Below are positions 1 to 9,582 of a stretch of DNA of 64,000 nt, piece after piece. Below the pieces are notes generated by a model. It saw nothing but the letters and a program-made list of their open reading frames with translations. It was not told where the DNA came from and did no database searches. The position numbers and the translations under genes are program-made. Source of the stretch: JAABRB01 sp041617635 (GTDB taxonomy: Bacteria > Pseudomonadota > Gammaproteobacteria > Burkholderiales > SG8-39); contig JBFJOO010000008.1 in assembly GCA_041617635.1 (NCBI GenBank), forward strand, positions 26,968-90,967, given 5' to 3'. How positions within the stretch are numbered: the first letter of the stretch is position 1; the number at the start of each line of letters is the position of its first letter.

Positions 1-297
1 GGACGCGACACCGCGCGCCTTGTACGGCGCGAGCGAGGACATCGGCACGTAGTCGCGCCCGAACACGCTGTAGGGCCGGGTGGCGGCACGGTTCAGCGGC
101 TCCGATACGGGCACCGCGTCGGGAATGCTGTCCAGGTCGCGCGGCGGGTTGCTCCCCGGCCCATCGTCGAGGTAATAGCCGCCGCCGCGTCCGGTCGACT
201 CCGGGCTCCGCGGAGTGCTCGAGCAACCCGCGGCGACCGCGCACGCGAGCAGTGTCATGGCGACGAGTCCGCGGATACCGCGCTCCCGACTTGCCAC
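1..297 (-). CDS. rlpA: RlpA septal ring lytic transglycosylase, N-terminal part (cut by window edge)
   Basis: This frame was read directly from the reverse strand and runs off the left edge, so the catalytic double-psi barrel is missing. A GTG at 297 gives a basic n-region, a hydrophobic stretch and the lipobox LLACAVAAGC, so the product should be an outer-membrane lipoprotein. After the Cys come a glycine-rich linker (GRGGGYYLDDGPG) and RPYSVFGRDYVPM followed by SLAPYKARGVAS, which is the characteristic lead-in to the RlpA domain. RlpA cleaves denuded peptidoglycan glycans at the division site. It lies 37 bp behind rodA in the usual mre-rod-rlpA order. An upstream in-frame GTG at 318, and the ATG at 258 (which would leave too short a signal), are alternative starts. 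Confidence 0.85.
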   Translation of the reverse strand, partial: MASRERGIRGLVAMTLLACAVAAGCSSTPRSPESTGRGGGYYLDDGPGSNPPRDLDSIPDAVPVSEPLNRAATRPYSVFGRDYVPMSSLAPYKARGVAS

Positions 298-333
298 TGC
301 TCGCCCTTCACTCCTCACGCCTCGTTCCTCTGC

Positions 334-1428
334 TCAGGTCTGCACCAGCTTGCGCTCCCGCGCCACGCTCATCAGGATGCCGATGCCGAGGAAGAGCGTG
401 ACCAGTGCGGTGCCGCCGTACGAGATGAACGGGAGCGGCACGCCGACCACCGGCAGGATTCCGCTCACCATCCCCATGTTCACGAACGCGTAGGTGAAGA
501 AGATCAAGGTGATGCTGCCCGCGAGCAGCCGCGAAAACGGCGTGGGCGCGTGCGCCGCGATCATCAGTCCGCGCGCGATCAGGGCGGCATACAGGAGGAG
601 CAGCAGACTCGTGCCGGCGAGCCCGAACTCCTCGGAGTACACCGCGAAGATGAAATCGGTGTGCCGCTCGGGAATGAACTCGAGGTGGGTCTGCGTGCCG
701 TTCAGCCAGCCCTTGCCGTCCAGTCCGCCCGATCCGACCGCGATCGTGGCCTGGATGGTGTGGTACCCCGAGCCGAGCGGATCCTGGCTCGGGTCGAGCA
801 GCGTCAGGATGCGCCGCTTTTGGTACCCGTGCAGCAGCGTCCAGACGAGCGGCAGGCTCGCCGCGCCGGCAATCGCGAGCCCGACGATGATCCGCCACGA
901 CAATCCGGCGAGGAAGATGACGTAGCAGCCCGTGGCCAGCACGAGGAGCGCGGTGCCGAGATCGGGCTGTCGAATGATCAGGGCGGTGGGTATTGCGAGC
1001 AGCACCGCCGCGATCAGGTAGTCACCGAGCCGGAGCGTCGCCGCCCGGCGGTGAAAATACCAGGCCAGCATGAGCGGCATCGCGATCTTCATCATCTCCG
1101 AGGGCTGGATCCGCGTGACGCCAACGTGCAGCCACCGGCGCGCGCCGTTCACGACGTCGCCCCCGATCGCCACCGCCACCAGCAGCGCGAGCCCGATGAT
1201 GTACACGGGCACCGCGGATCGCAGCAGCGTCTGCGTCGGCACCTGGGCAACCACCCACATCGCGGCGAGCGCAACCGCCAGGTTGACGAACTGCGCCGTC
1301 ATGCGGGTCGCGCTCTCGTTCGTCGCGCTGTAAAGCGTGAACATACCGACCGTGACGATCAGCGCTACGATCGCGAGCAGCACGCCGTCGATATTCCCGG
1401 CGAAGCGCAGCCACAGCCGCCCGATCAT
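334..1428 (-). CDS. rodA: RodA, SEDS-family peptidoglycan glycosyltransferase
   Basis: 364 residues, the family's usual length. The polytopic SEDS protein polymerises lipid II during side-wall elongation and works with PBP2. It shows multiple hydrophobic segments, the GARRWLHVG and QPSEMMKIA motifs, the periplasmic loop FIPERHTDFIFAVYSEE with the conserved Asp of SEDS polymerases, and the C-terminal GVPLPFISYGGTAL signature. The frame stays open upstream inside mrdA, but ATG 1428 overlaps the mrdA stop by 4 bp (ATGA) and begins the family-typical N-terminus MIGRLWLRF, so that start was chosen. It is translationally coupled to mrdA. Confidence 0.96.
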   Translation of the reverse strand: MIGRLWLRFAGNIDGVLLAIVALIVTVGMFTLYSATNESATRMTAQFVNLAVALAAMWVVAQVPTQTLLRSAVPVYIIGLALLVAVAIGGDVVNGARRWLHVGVTRIQPSEMMKIAMPLMLAWYFHRRAATLRLGDYLIAAVLLAIPTALIIRQPDLGTALLVLATGCYVIFLAGLSWRIIVGLAIAGAASLPLVWTLLHGYQKRRILTLLDPSQDPLGSGYHTIQATIAVGSGGLDGKGWLNGTQTHLEFIPERHTDFIFAVYSEEFGLAGTSLLLLLYAALIARGLMIAAHAPTPFSRLLAGSITLIFFTYAFVNMGMVSGILPVVGVPLPFISYGGTALVTLFLGIGILMSVARERKLVQT

Positions 1429-3392
1429 CCTTCCTCCGGAGCGTCGGGGTCGAGCGCCGGCGCCTGGTCCGGTTTCTTCCCGAGCATGAAGTAGTCGAGC
1501 ACGACGCGCGCGATTGGTGCGGCGGTGGCGCTGCCGTGGCCGCCGTTCTCGACGAGCACTGCGAGCGCGATGCGCGGCGCATCGACCGGCGCGAAGGCGA
1601 TGAAGAGCGAATGGTCGCGGAACCGCTCGGCGACCTTCTTCTCGTCGTACTTCTCGTCCTGCTTCATCGCGATGACCTGCGCCGTCCCGGTCTTGCCGGC
1701 GAACGTGTACTCGGCGCCCGCGCCGGCCCGCGCGGCGGTGCCGCCAGGGCGCGTGACATCCACCATCGCTGATTTCACGAGCTGCACCCACTTCGGGTTG
1801 AGTCGGATGGTCCGGACCGGCTCCGGCTCGATCTTGCGCCGCTCGCCGGTGACGATGTCGACCAGCTCGCGCACCAGGTGCGGCCGGTACACGACGCCGT
1901 TGTTCGCCAGGATCGCGGTGGCCTGAGCAAGCTGCAGGGGCGTCGTGAGGTTGTAACCCTGTCCGATTCCCACCGAGATCGAATCGCCGGCATACCATCG
2001 CTGCTGAAATCGCTTCAACTTCCAAGCGCGCGACGGCAGCAGACCCATGTGCTCGCCCCGGACGTCGATCTCGGTCCGGGCGCCGAACCCGAACTGCGAG
2101 AGAAACTCGTGCTGCTTGTCGACGTCGGTGTCTGCGGCGAGGCCGTAGTAGTAGGTGTCGCACGAGATCACGATCGACTTGTGCAGGTTAACGATGCCAT
2201 GACCGCCGACTTTCCAGTCGCGGTAGCGATGCGTCTGGCCGGGCAGCGAGAAGTGCCCCGGGTCGCTGATCGCGTACTCGGGAGTGCGCTTGCCGAGCTC
2301 GAGCGCCATCAGGGCCATGAACGGCTTGATGGTCGACCCGGGCGGATAGGCGCCGTTCAGGGCGCGGTTGCTGAGCGGCTTGTCCGGATCGTTCACCAGG
2401 CGCTCCCAGCTTTGCGGATCGATTCCGTCCACGAACAGGTTGGGGTCGTAGCCGGGGCGGCTTGCGAACGCCAGAATGCCGCCGGTCGAAGGCTCGATCG
2501 CGACGAGCACGCCGCGATAGCTGCCGAATGCCCGCTCCGCGACTTCCTGGAGCCCGAGGTCCAGCGTGAGCACCAAGCTGTTTCCTGCGGTCGGCGCGAT
2601 CGACGAAAGGGTCCGCACGCCATGACCGCCTGCATCGATCTCGACGTGCGCCGAGCCGGTCGTGCCGTGCAGCTCCTGCTCGTAGCTCTGCTCGATGCCG
2701 GTCTTGCCCATGAAGTCCGTGCCCTTGTAGTTCGCGCTGAGCTCGCGGTCCTCGAGCCAGGCGAGATCGCGGTCGTTGATCCGACCGATGTACCCAAGGG
2801 CATGGGACGCGAGCGCGCCGTGCGGATACTCGCGGAATAGGCGCGCCTTGATCGCGACGCCGGGGAAGCGGTACGCGTTCGCCGCGAAGCGTGCAACGTC
2901 CTCGTCCGACAAGCGCGTCTTGATGGGCAGGCTTTCCGCGCCCCGCATCTCCTCGCGCAGCTTCTTGAATCGCTTGCGGTCGCGGGGCAGGATGTCGACG
3001 ACGGTGGCGAGCGAATCGATCAGGTCGTCGAGGTCGGCGACCTGCGCGAGCTGGACCTCCAGGGTGTACGCGGATTGGTTGCGCGCCAGCACGACCCCGT
3101 TGCGGTCCATGATCAGGCCGCGGTTCGGCGGCAGCGGAACAACCGAGATCCGGTTGTCTTCCGCTTTCGTGTGATAGTAGGCGTGCTGGACGACCTGTAG
3201 ATAAACGAAGCGCGCGAAGAGCACGCCGAACGTGACAAGCACCAGCGCCGCGGCGGCGGCGAGCCGCAGATGGAAGCGGCGCACCTCGCGCTCGGGATCG
3301 CGATACTCGCCGAGGCCCGACGAGCCGAGCCGGCTGCCCATGCCGCGCGAGCGCGACGTGAACAGGTTGCGGCCTATCGAGCCCATGCTCAT
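1425..3392 (-). CDS. mrdA: Penicillin-binding protein 2 (elongation transpeptidase)
   Basis: 655 residues. A short cytoplasmic tail and one N-terminal membrane anchor (LAAAAALVLVTFGVLFARFV) are followed by a PBP dimerisation domain and a C-terminal transpeptidase domain. Active-site motifs are visible: SxxK in YPPGSTIKPF, SCD in VISCDTYYYG and KTG in FAGKTGTAQV. It cross-links peptidoglycan made by RodA in the elongasome. The frame extends upstream in mreD, but ATG 3392 overlaps the mreD stop by 4 bp and gives MSMGSIGRNLF, so I use it. Confidence 0.96.
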   Translation of the reverse strand: MSMGSIGRNLFTSRSRGMGSRLGSSGLGEYRDPEREVRRFHLRLAAAAALVLVTFGVLFARFVYLQVVQHAYYHTKAEDNRISVVPLPPNRGLIMDRNGVVLARNQSAYTLEVQLAQVADLDDLIDSLATVVDILPRDRKRFKKLREEMRGAESLPIKTRLSDEDVARFAANAYRFPGVAIKARLFREYPHGALASHALGYIGRINDRDLAWLEDRELSANYKGTDFMGKTGIEQSYEQELHGTTGSAHVEIDAGGHGVRTLSSIAPTAGNSLVLTLDLGLQEVAERAFGSYRGVLVAIEPSTGGILAFASRPGYDPNLFVDGIDPQSWERLVNDPDKPLSNRALNGAYPPGSTIKPFMALMALELGKRTPEYAISDPGHFSLPGQTHRYRDWKVGGHGIVNLHKSIVISCDTYYYGLAADTDVDKQHEFLSQFGFGARTEIDVRGEHMGLLPSRAWKLKRFQQRWYAGDSISVGIGQGYNLTTPLQLAQATAILANNGVVYRPHLVRELVDIVTGERRKIEPEPVRTIRLNPKWVQLVKSAMVDVTRPGGTAARAGAGAEYTFAGKTGTAQVIAMKQDEKYDEKKVAERFRDHSLFIAFAPVDAPRIALAVLVENGGHGSATAAPIARVVLDYFMLGKKPDQAPALDPDAPEEG

Positions 3393-3913
3393 ATCGGCCG
3401 GTTCTCGTCCACGAGCTCGGGCCGTCGCTGCGGCGCGAGCAGCACGTGCGTGACGCCGGGCCACAGCGCGGCGGCGATGAAGCTGCCCGCGAAGAACGAC
3501 CAGCCGGGGAACGTTCCGCCGGCCGCCATGCGCGCGACGAGCATCAGCGCTTGGCTCGCGAGCAGCAGGACCAGCACGTGGAGCGCCTGCTGCCAGATCG
3601 GGAACCACTGAATCCGGCGGTGAAGCCATTGCGCGCCGAACGCGACCACGGCGTAGGCGAGCGCGTGCTGGCCGATGAGCGTGCCGTTCGCTGCGTCCAT
3701 GACGAGCCCGAGCACCCACGCGATGCCGATGCCCATCCTGCGCGGCTGGTGGACGCACCAGAACGCGATCACGAGCGCCAGCAAGTCTGGCACTCCGCGC
3801 AGGTCGCGCCATGGCAGCAGATTGAAGACCAGCGCGACGGTGATGGAGAGCGCCATGAAGCTCACCTTCACCGGCAGCAGGATGTGCTCGCGATTGGCGC
3901 TGCCCAGCATCAC
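3389..3913 (-). CDS. mreD: MreD rod-shape membrane protein
   Basis: 174 residues, almost all hydrophobic, with about five membrane segments and the typical QPRRMGIGIAWVLGLVMDA region. MreD is an inner-membrane component of the elongasome acting with MreC and MreB. It overlaps mreC by 4 bp upstream and mrdA by 4 bp downstream, so mreC-mreD-mrdA-rodA forms one translationally coupled string. Recognition rests mostly on position, size and topology because MreD sequences diverge strongly. Confidence 0.93.
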   Translation of the reverse strand: MMLGSANREHILLPVKVSFMALSITVALVFNLLPWRDLRGVPDLLALVIAFWCVHQPRRMGIGIAWVLGLVMDAANGTLIGQHALAYAVVAFGAQWLHRRIQWFPIWQQALHVLVLLLASQALMLVARMAAGGTFPGWSFFAGSFIAAALWPGVTHVLLAPQRRPELVDENRPI

Positions 3914-4821
3914 TCGCTTCTCCGGGTCCGTTTGCCCTTGACCGCCGATCGGCCGGAAGGTTTCGCGACTTGCGGCGGCGGAGGGATCTGCTCCGCCCGA
4001 TTGAGGACCAGGACCTGGCGGTGACGATGCACGCCGGCGCTCGGCTCGCAGACGACCTTCGCGAAGGCGAGCGCGGTGTCGCGCTCGACCTTGGCTACCC
4101 GCGCCACCGGCAGGCCGTGCGGGTAGACCTCGTCGATCCCCGAAGTGACCAGCACGTCGCCCACTTCCACGTCCGCGTTGGTGGCCATGTGGCGCAGCTC
4201 GAGCGTCGCGCCGTCGCCGGATCCGTAGACGATGCCGCGCAGCCCGTTCCGCACGACCTGCACGGGAACCGGATGGTCCTTGTCGACGACGAGCGTCACC
4301 TCGGCGAGCAGGGGGTGCACGCGCGTCACCTGTCCGAGGACGCCGGCGGCATCGATCACGGGCTGACCGAGCTGCACGCCCTGCTGGGTGCCCTTGTCGA
4401 CCATCACGGTGCGGGCAAACGGGTCACGCCCGGCATAGACGACTTCGGCGAAGATCGCCTCCTGGGGCGACCTGGGCCGCGCCGCGAGCGCCTTGCGCAG
4501 CGCCTCGTTCTCGGCCTTGAGCGCCTCGAGGGTAAGCAGATCGGGCGCGCGCTTCAGCCGTTCCGCGCGGAGCGCGGTGTTCTCCCGCTGCAGCGTGTCG
4601 CGGCTGGCGAAGAACTCGGAGAGATTCGCAAATGCGGTCACCGGCGCCGTGGCGAGGCTCTGGATCGGGTACGCCGCGAGCGCGAGCACCTGCCGGAGCG
4701 GCTCCGCGTAGCGGAAGCGCGCATCGAGCACCATCAGCAAAATCGAGAGCACGGCGAAGAAGCCGAGCCGAGCAAGCGGGGCGGGGCCGCGGTGGAAGAA
4801 CGGCGGCGGCTGCCTTTCCAT
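3910..4821 (-). CDS. mreC: MreC rod-shape-determining protein
   Basis: 303 residues. It has one N-terminal membrane helix (LGFFAVLSILLMVLDARF), then a coiled-coil stretch (about residues 70-110, FASRDTLQRENTALRAERL) and the paired beta-barrel domains with VVDKDHPVPVQV and VGDVLVTSGIDEVYPHGLPV, all standard for MreC. The last 30 residues are basic and proline-rich (KRTRRSE end). MreC is the periplasmic scaffold that activates PBP2-RodA. Unlike its downstream neighbours it is not tightly coupled to mreB: a 229-bp gap containing a repeat separates them, and the repeat begins 5 bp upstream of this ATG. Confidence 0.95.
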   Translation of the reverse strand: MERQPPPFFHRGPAPLARLGFFAVLSILLMVLDARFRYAEPLRQVLALAAYPIQSLATAPVTAFANLSEFFASRDTLQRENTALRAERLKRAPDLLTLEALKAENEALRKALAARPRSPQEAIFAEVVYAGRDPFARTVMVDKGTQQGVQLGQPVIDAAGVLGQVTRVHPLLAEVTLVVDKDHPVPVQVVRNGLRGIVYGSGDGATLELRHMATNADVEVGDVLVTSGIDEVYPHGLPVARVAKVERDTALAFAKVVCEPSAGVHRHRQVLVLNRAEQIPPPPQVAKPSGRSAVKGKRTRRSE

Positions 4822-4825
4822 TGCT

Positions 4826-4943
4826 AGAAACTATCCCGAAATCGCGGCCATCGTTCTTCATGCAAGAGGGGATGTGCGAACAAGGGGAAATTCCCCCTGG
4901 TAGATCCCCAGACGAACAAGGGGCGAGCCCCTTGTAGATCCCC
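4826..4943. repeat. Family A double-hairpin repeat, copy A1 (mreB-mreC gap)
   Basis: A left flank (4826-4887) is followed by two consecutive hairpins. The first is CAAGGGG AAATT CCCCCTGG at 4881-4900 and the second CAAGGGG CGAG CCCCTTG at 4917-4934, each followed by TAGATCCCC. Three further copies of the double hairpin occur in this window (11.4, 41.0 and 61.0 kb), and the flank alone recurs at 21152-21213 (48 of 62 bases identical by eye). It is non-coding. The remainder of the gap, 4944-5050, shows nothing recognisable. Confidence 0.85.
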
Positions 4944-5050
4944 ACCGTTGCGGAAGCAGTCACATCCTGAGATGGAGTCAAGTGACAAGATAGGTTGAGG
5001 TTGGAGGTCGCCGGGCCGGGTTCACCGCTGTGCCACGCCTCACTCCCCGC

Positions 5051-6094
<1,044 letters not shown>

Positions 6095-6131
6095 GGACCC
6101 CTTCCCGACGCGGGATATTGAAAGGATTCGC

Positions 6132-6160
6132 TATAATACCGCATCCAAACGATTGTTTAA
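6132..6160. promoter_or_regulatory. Divergent mreB/gatC promoter candidate
   Basis: The 78-bp gap between the two start codons contains an AT-rich core. On the plus strand TATAAT (6132-6137) is a perfect -10 hexamer but has no convincing -35. On the minus strand the overlapping TATTAT (6138-6133) lies 16 bp from a weak TTAAAC (6160-6155). Overlapping -10 elements would make mreB and gatCAB transcription mutually exclusive. This is pattern matching only. Confidence 0.4.
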
Positions 6161-6172
6161 GCGGAAAAATTC

Positions 6173-6460
6173 ATGTCTCTACCCATCGACCAGGTCAAAC
6201 GGATCGCCTACCTCGCCCGCATCGCGGTGACGGACGCCGAGGCCGCGACGGTGCAGGCGGACCTGAACCGGATCTTCGCGCTCATCGAGGCGATGAACGC
6301 CGTGGACACCGCGGGGATCGAACCGATGGCGCACGCCCGCGACCTCACGGTCCGGCTGCGCGAGGACGAGGTCCGCGAAAGCGATCGGCACGCGGCGTTC
6401 CAGGCGGTCGCGCCGCAGGTGGAAGCCGGGCTTTATCTCGTCCCCAAGGTGATCGAGTGA
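6173..6460 (+). CDS. gatC: Aspartyl/glutamyl-tRNA amidotransferase subunit C
   Basis: 95 residues, normal for GatC. The family pattern is visible in IDQVKRIAYLARIAVTD near the N-terminus and in the central NRIFALIEAMNAVDTAGIEP. GatC wraps the GatA-GatB interface and stabilises the complex that converts Glu-tRNA(Gln) or Asp-tRNA(Asn) to the amide forms. It is the first gene of gatC-gatA-gatB, with 46 bp to gatA. Confidence 0.95.
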   Translation: MSLPIDQVKRIAYLARIAVTDAEAATVQADLNRIFALIEAMNAVDTAGIEPMAHARDLTVRLREDEVRESDRHAAFQAVAPQVEAGLYLVPKVIE

Positions 6461-6506
6461 GGGGTGCGGGGTTCCGCCTCGCCCCCTTTCGCTCGTTCCC
6501 CGCCAC

Positions 6507-7991
6507 ATGATCAACGCGTCACTGCCAGAGCTCGCGGCCGCGCTCGCGACGCGGAAGATCTCGAGCGTCGAGCTCACCGAGCGCTGCATCGAGCGCATCG
6601 GCCGCCTCGGCAAGGCGCTGAATGCGTTCATCACCGTGGACCCCGCCCGCAGCCTCGAGCAGGCACGGGCCGCCGACGCGCGCATCGCCGCAGGGCGCGC
6701 CGCGCCCCTCACGGGCATCCCCGTCGCGCACAAGGACATATTCGTGGCGCAGGGGTGGCCGAGCACCTGCGGATCGCGGATGCTGGAGTCGTTCGTGTCG
6801 CCCTACGATGCGCACGTCATCGAGCGATTCAACGACGCCGGCGCAGTGATCCTGGGCAAGACGAACATGGATGAGTTCGCGATGGGCTCGTCGAGCGAGA
6901 CGTCCTGGTACGGGGCGGTGCGGAATCCGTGGAACACCGATCGAGTGGCCGGCGGCTCCTCGGGCGGCTCGGCAGTGGCGGTCGCGGCCCGGCTCGCGCC
7001 GGCGGCGACCGGCACTGATACGGGCGGCTCGATTCGCCAGCCCGCGGCCCTGACCGGCGTCTGCGGGCTCAAGCCGACCTACGGCACGGTGTCCCGCTAC
7101 GGAATGATCGCCTTCGCCTCGAGCCTCGACCAGGGCGGCCCATTTGCGCGCAGCGCCGCAGATCTCGCCGTCCTCCTGAACGTGATGGCGGGCTTCGACG
7201 CGCGGGACTCGACGAGCCTCGAGCGTGATGCCGAGGACTATGCGCGCGATCTCGATCGGCCCTTGCCCGACGCGAGCCCGGGCAAACCGCTGGCCGGTCT
7301 GCGAGTCGGCCTGCCCCGCGAATATTTCGGCGCGGGGCTCGCGTCCGACGTCGCTACCGCGATCGAGGCGGCGATCGACGCGCTGAAAAAGCTCGGCGCC
7401 ACCGTCATCGATGTGCATCTGCCGAACACCGGGCTTTCGGTACCGGCCTACTACGTCATCGCGCCGGCGGAAGCGTCGTCCAATCTGTCCCGGTACGACG
7501 GCGTGCGTTACGGGTATCGCGCCCCCGAGTACGATGATCTCGTCGACATGTACTGCAAGACCCGCGCGCAGGGCTTCGGCGCCGAGGTCAAGCGCCGGAT
7601 ACTGATCGGCACCTACGTGCTGTCGCACGGCTACTACGACGCCTACTACCTCAAGGCGCAGAAGATTCGCCGGCTGATCGCGCGCGACTTCGTCGAGGCT
7701 TTCCAGCGCTGCGACGTGATACTGGGTCCGGTCACGCCGACGGTCGCATTCGCGCTCGGCGCGAAGACGTCCGACCCGGTGCAGATGTACCTCAACGACA
7801 TCTATACGACCGCCGCGAATCTCGCCGGGCTGCCCGCCATGTCGATCCCCTGCGGATTCGGGAGCGAGGGCCTGCCGGTGGGCCTGCACCTGGTCGGCGA
7901 ATATTTTACGGAGGCGCGGCTGCTCGGCATCGCGCATCAATTCCAGCGGGCCACGGATTGGCACGCGTGCGCGCCCGCGGGCTACGACTGA
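6507..7991 (+). CDS. gatA: Aspartyl/glutamyl-tRNA amidotransferase subunit A
   Basis: 494 residues. It is an amidase-signature protein that releases ammonia from glutamine for the GatB transamidation site. The Lys-cisSer-Ser triad is readable: K76 in PVAHKDIFV, S151 in VAGGSSGGSA and S175 in GTDTGGSIRQP. This matches the spacing in characterised GatA proteins. It sits between gatC and gatB, 23 bp before the gatB ATG. Confidence 0.97.
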   Translation: MINASLPELAAALATRKISSVELTERCIERIGRLGKALNAFITVDPARSLEQARAADARIAAGRAAPLTGIPVAHKDIFVAQGWPSTCGSRMLESFVSPYDAHVIERFNDAGAVILGKTNMDEFAMGSSSETSWYGAVRNPWNTDRVAGGSSGGSAVAVAARLAPAATGTDTGGSIRQPAALTGVCGLKPTYGTVSRYGMIAFASSLDQGGPFARSAADLAVLLNVMAGFDARDSTSLERDAEDYARDLDRPLPDASPGKPLAGLRVGLPREYFGAGLASDVATAIEAAIDALKKLGATVIDVHLPNTGLSVPAYYVIAPAEASSNLSRYDGVRYGYRAPEYDDLVDMYCKTRAQGFGAEVKRRILIGTYVLSHGYYDAYYLKAQKIRRLIARDFVEAFQRCDVILGPVTPTVAFALGAKTSDPVQMYLNDIYTTAANLAGLPAMSIPCGFGSEGLPVGLHLVGEYFTEARLLGIAHQFQRATDWHACAPAGYD

Positions 7992-8014
7992 ACCTGACGG
8001 GGCCAAGCACCGCA

Positions 8015-9490
8015 ATGGAGTGGGAAACTGTCATCGGCATCGAGACGCACGCGCAACTCTCGACGCGCTCAAAGATCTTCTCGGCCGCATCGACCGCATT
8101 CGGCGCCGCGCCCAACACGCAGGCTTCCGCGGTCGACATCGCCCTGCCGGGCGTCCTTCCGGTGCCGAACCGCGGCGCAGTCGAGCGCGCGATCCGGTTC
8201 GGGCTCGCCGTCGGTGGCACCATTGCCGCGCGGTCGATCTTCGCGCGGAAGAACTACTTCTACCCCGATCTTCCGAAGGGCTATCAGATCAGCCAGTTCG
8301 AGGCGCCGATCGTGCAGGGCGGGACGATCCGGACCGTGCTGCCCGACGGCACCGAGAAGATTGTCCGGCTCACGCGCGCGCACCTCGAGGAGGACGCGGG
8401 CAAGAGCCTGCACGAGGACTTTCACGGCATGACCGGGATCGACCTCAACCGGGCCGGCACGCCGCTGCTCGAGATCGTGTCCGAGCCCGACATGCGCTCC
8501 GCCGACGAGGCCGTCGCGTATGCCCGGACGCTCCATGCACTGGTGCGCTGGATCGACATCTGCGACGGCAACATGCAGGAAGGATCGTTCCGCTGCGATG
8601 CCAACGTCTCGGTTCGTCCGCGGGGTTCGGACCGGCTCGGCACCCGCTGCGAGATCAAGAATCTGAACTCGTTCCGGTTCCTCGAGCGTGCGATTGCCTT
8701 CGAGGCGCGCCGGCAGATCGAGATTCTCGAAGACGGTGGACGGATCGACCAGCAGACCCGGCTCTACGATCCCGAGCGCGACGAGACCCGCACGCTGCGC
8801 TCCAAGGAGGAGGCGCACGACTATCGGTACTTCCCCGATCCCGACCTGCTGCCTCTGGAGGTCAGTGACGAATGGGTCGCCGCGGTGCGCGCCGCGCTTC
8901 CCGAGCTGCCGGCGGCGAAGCGTGATCGCTACGTCCATGAGCTCGGCCTGACGGCCTACGACGCGGCCACTCTCACGGGATCGCGCGAGACCGCGGCGTA
9001 TTTCGACGCGGTCACCGTGGCGCTCGCCGAGCGTGCGCGCGGGGGAGACCTGCGGGCCCAGGCGAAAGCCGCCACGAACTGGGTGACGGGCGAGCTGGCC
9101 GCGGCTCTGAATCGCGCCGAGCTCGAGATCGATCGATCACCGGTGTCGGCGCAGCAGCTCGCCGGGCTCATCGCCCGGATTCAGGATCAGACCATCTCGG
9201 GGAAGATCGCGAAGGAAGTGTTCGAAGCGCTCTGGGCCGGCGAAGCCTCGGGTGCCGACGCGGCCGATGCGATCATCCAGGCCAAGGGACTCAGGCAGAT
9301 CACGGACGCCGGAGCGCTCGAATCCGTTATCGACGGGATCATCGCCGCGAACCCGGCCCAGGTCGCCGAGTTCCGGGGCGGGCGGGAAAAGGCCTTCAAT
9401 TTCCTCGTCGGCCAGGCCATGAAGGCCACGCAAGGCAAGGGGAACCCCGCAGCGATCACGGAGCTGTTGAGGCGAAAGCTCTCGGGCTGA
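8015..9490 (+). CDS. gatB: Aspartyl/glutamyl-tRNA amidotransferase subunit B
   Basis: 491 residues. GatB phosphorylates mischarged Glu/Asp-tRNA and amidates it with ammonia supplied by GatA. Motifs include IGIETHAQLSTRSKIF at the N-terminus, the YFYPDLPKGYQISQFE core, GTRCEIKNLNSF and the C-terminal YqeY-like tail ending in FLVGQAMKATQGKGNP. The frame is open upstream to 7958, but ATG 8015 starts exactly at the conserved MEWETVIGIE, so I use it. Repeat family B copy B1 begins about 10 bp past the stop. Confidence 0.97.
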   Translation: MEWETVIGIETHAQLSTRSKIFSAASTAFGAAPNTQASAVDIALPGVLPVPNRGAVERAIRFGLAVGGTIAARSIFARKNYFYPDLPKGYQISQFEAPIVQGGTIRTVLPDGTEKIVRLTRAHLEEDAGKSLHEDFHGMTGIDLNRAGTPLLEIVSEPDMRSADEAVAYARTLHALVRWIDICDGNMQEGSFRCDANVSVRPRGSDRLGTRCEIKNLNSFRFLERAIAFEARRQIEILEDGGRIDQQTRLYDPERDETRTLRSKEEAHDYRYFPDPDLLPLEVSDEWVAAVRAALPELPAAKRDRYVHELGLTAYDAATLTGSRETAAYFDAVTVALAERARGGDLRAQAKAATNWVTGELAAALNRAELEIDRSPVSAQQLAGLIARIQDQTISGKIAKEVFEALWAGEASGADAADAIIQAKGLRQITDAGALESVIDGIIAANPAQVAEFRGGREKAFNFLVGQAMKATQGKGNPAAITELLRRKLSG

Positions 9491-9500
9491 GGGCGGCAAG

Positions 9501-9560
9501 CAAGGGGAGGGAAACGAACAGGGGGAAACCGGCTGGTTTCCCCCCGTTACCCTCCTTCCC
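9501..9560. repeat. Family B palindromic repeat, copy B1 (after gatB)
   Basis: An imperfect palindrome about 60 bp long. The inner stem is GGGGGAAACC GGCT GGTTTCCCCC and the outer arms are GGGGAGGGAAACG and CGTTACCCTCCTTCCC. Its reverse complement opens with GGGAAGGAGGGTAACGGG, which recurs twice at the right edge of the window (63879 and 63961). It sits between convergent gatB and the DUF4124 gene. It could act as a bidirectional terminator, but no U-tract follows. Confidence 0.8.
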
Positions 9561-9582
9561 GCTGCGGGCAGGCGGTGCCGGG

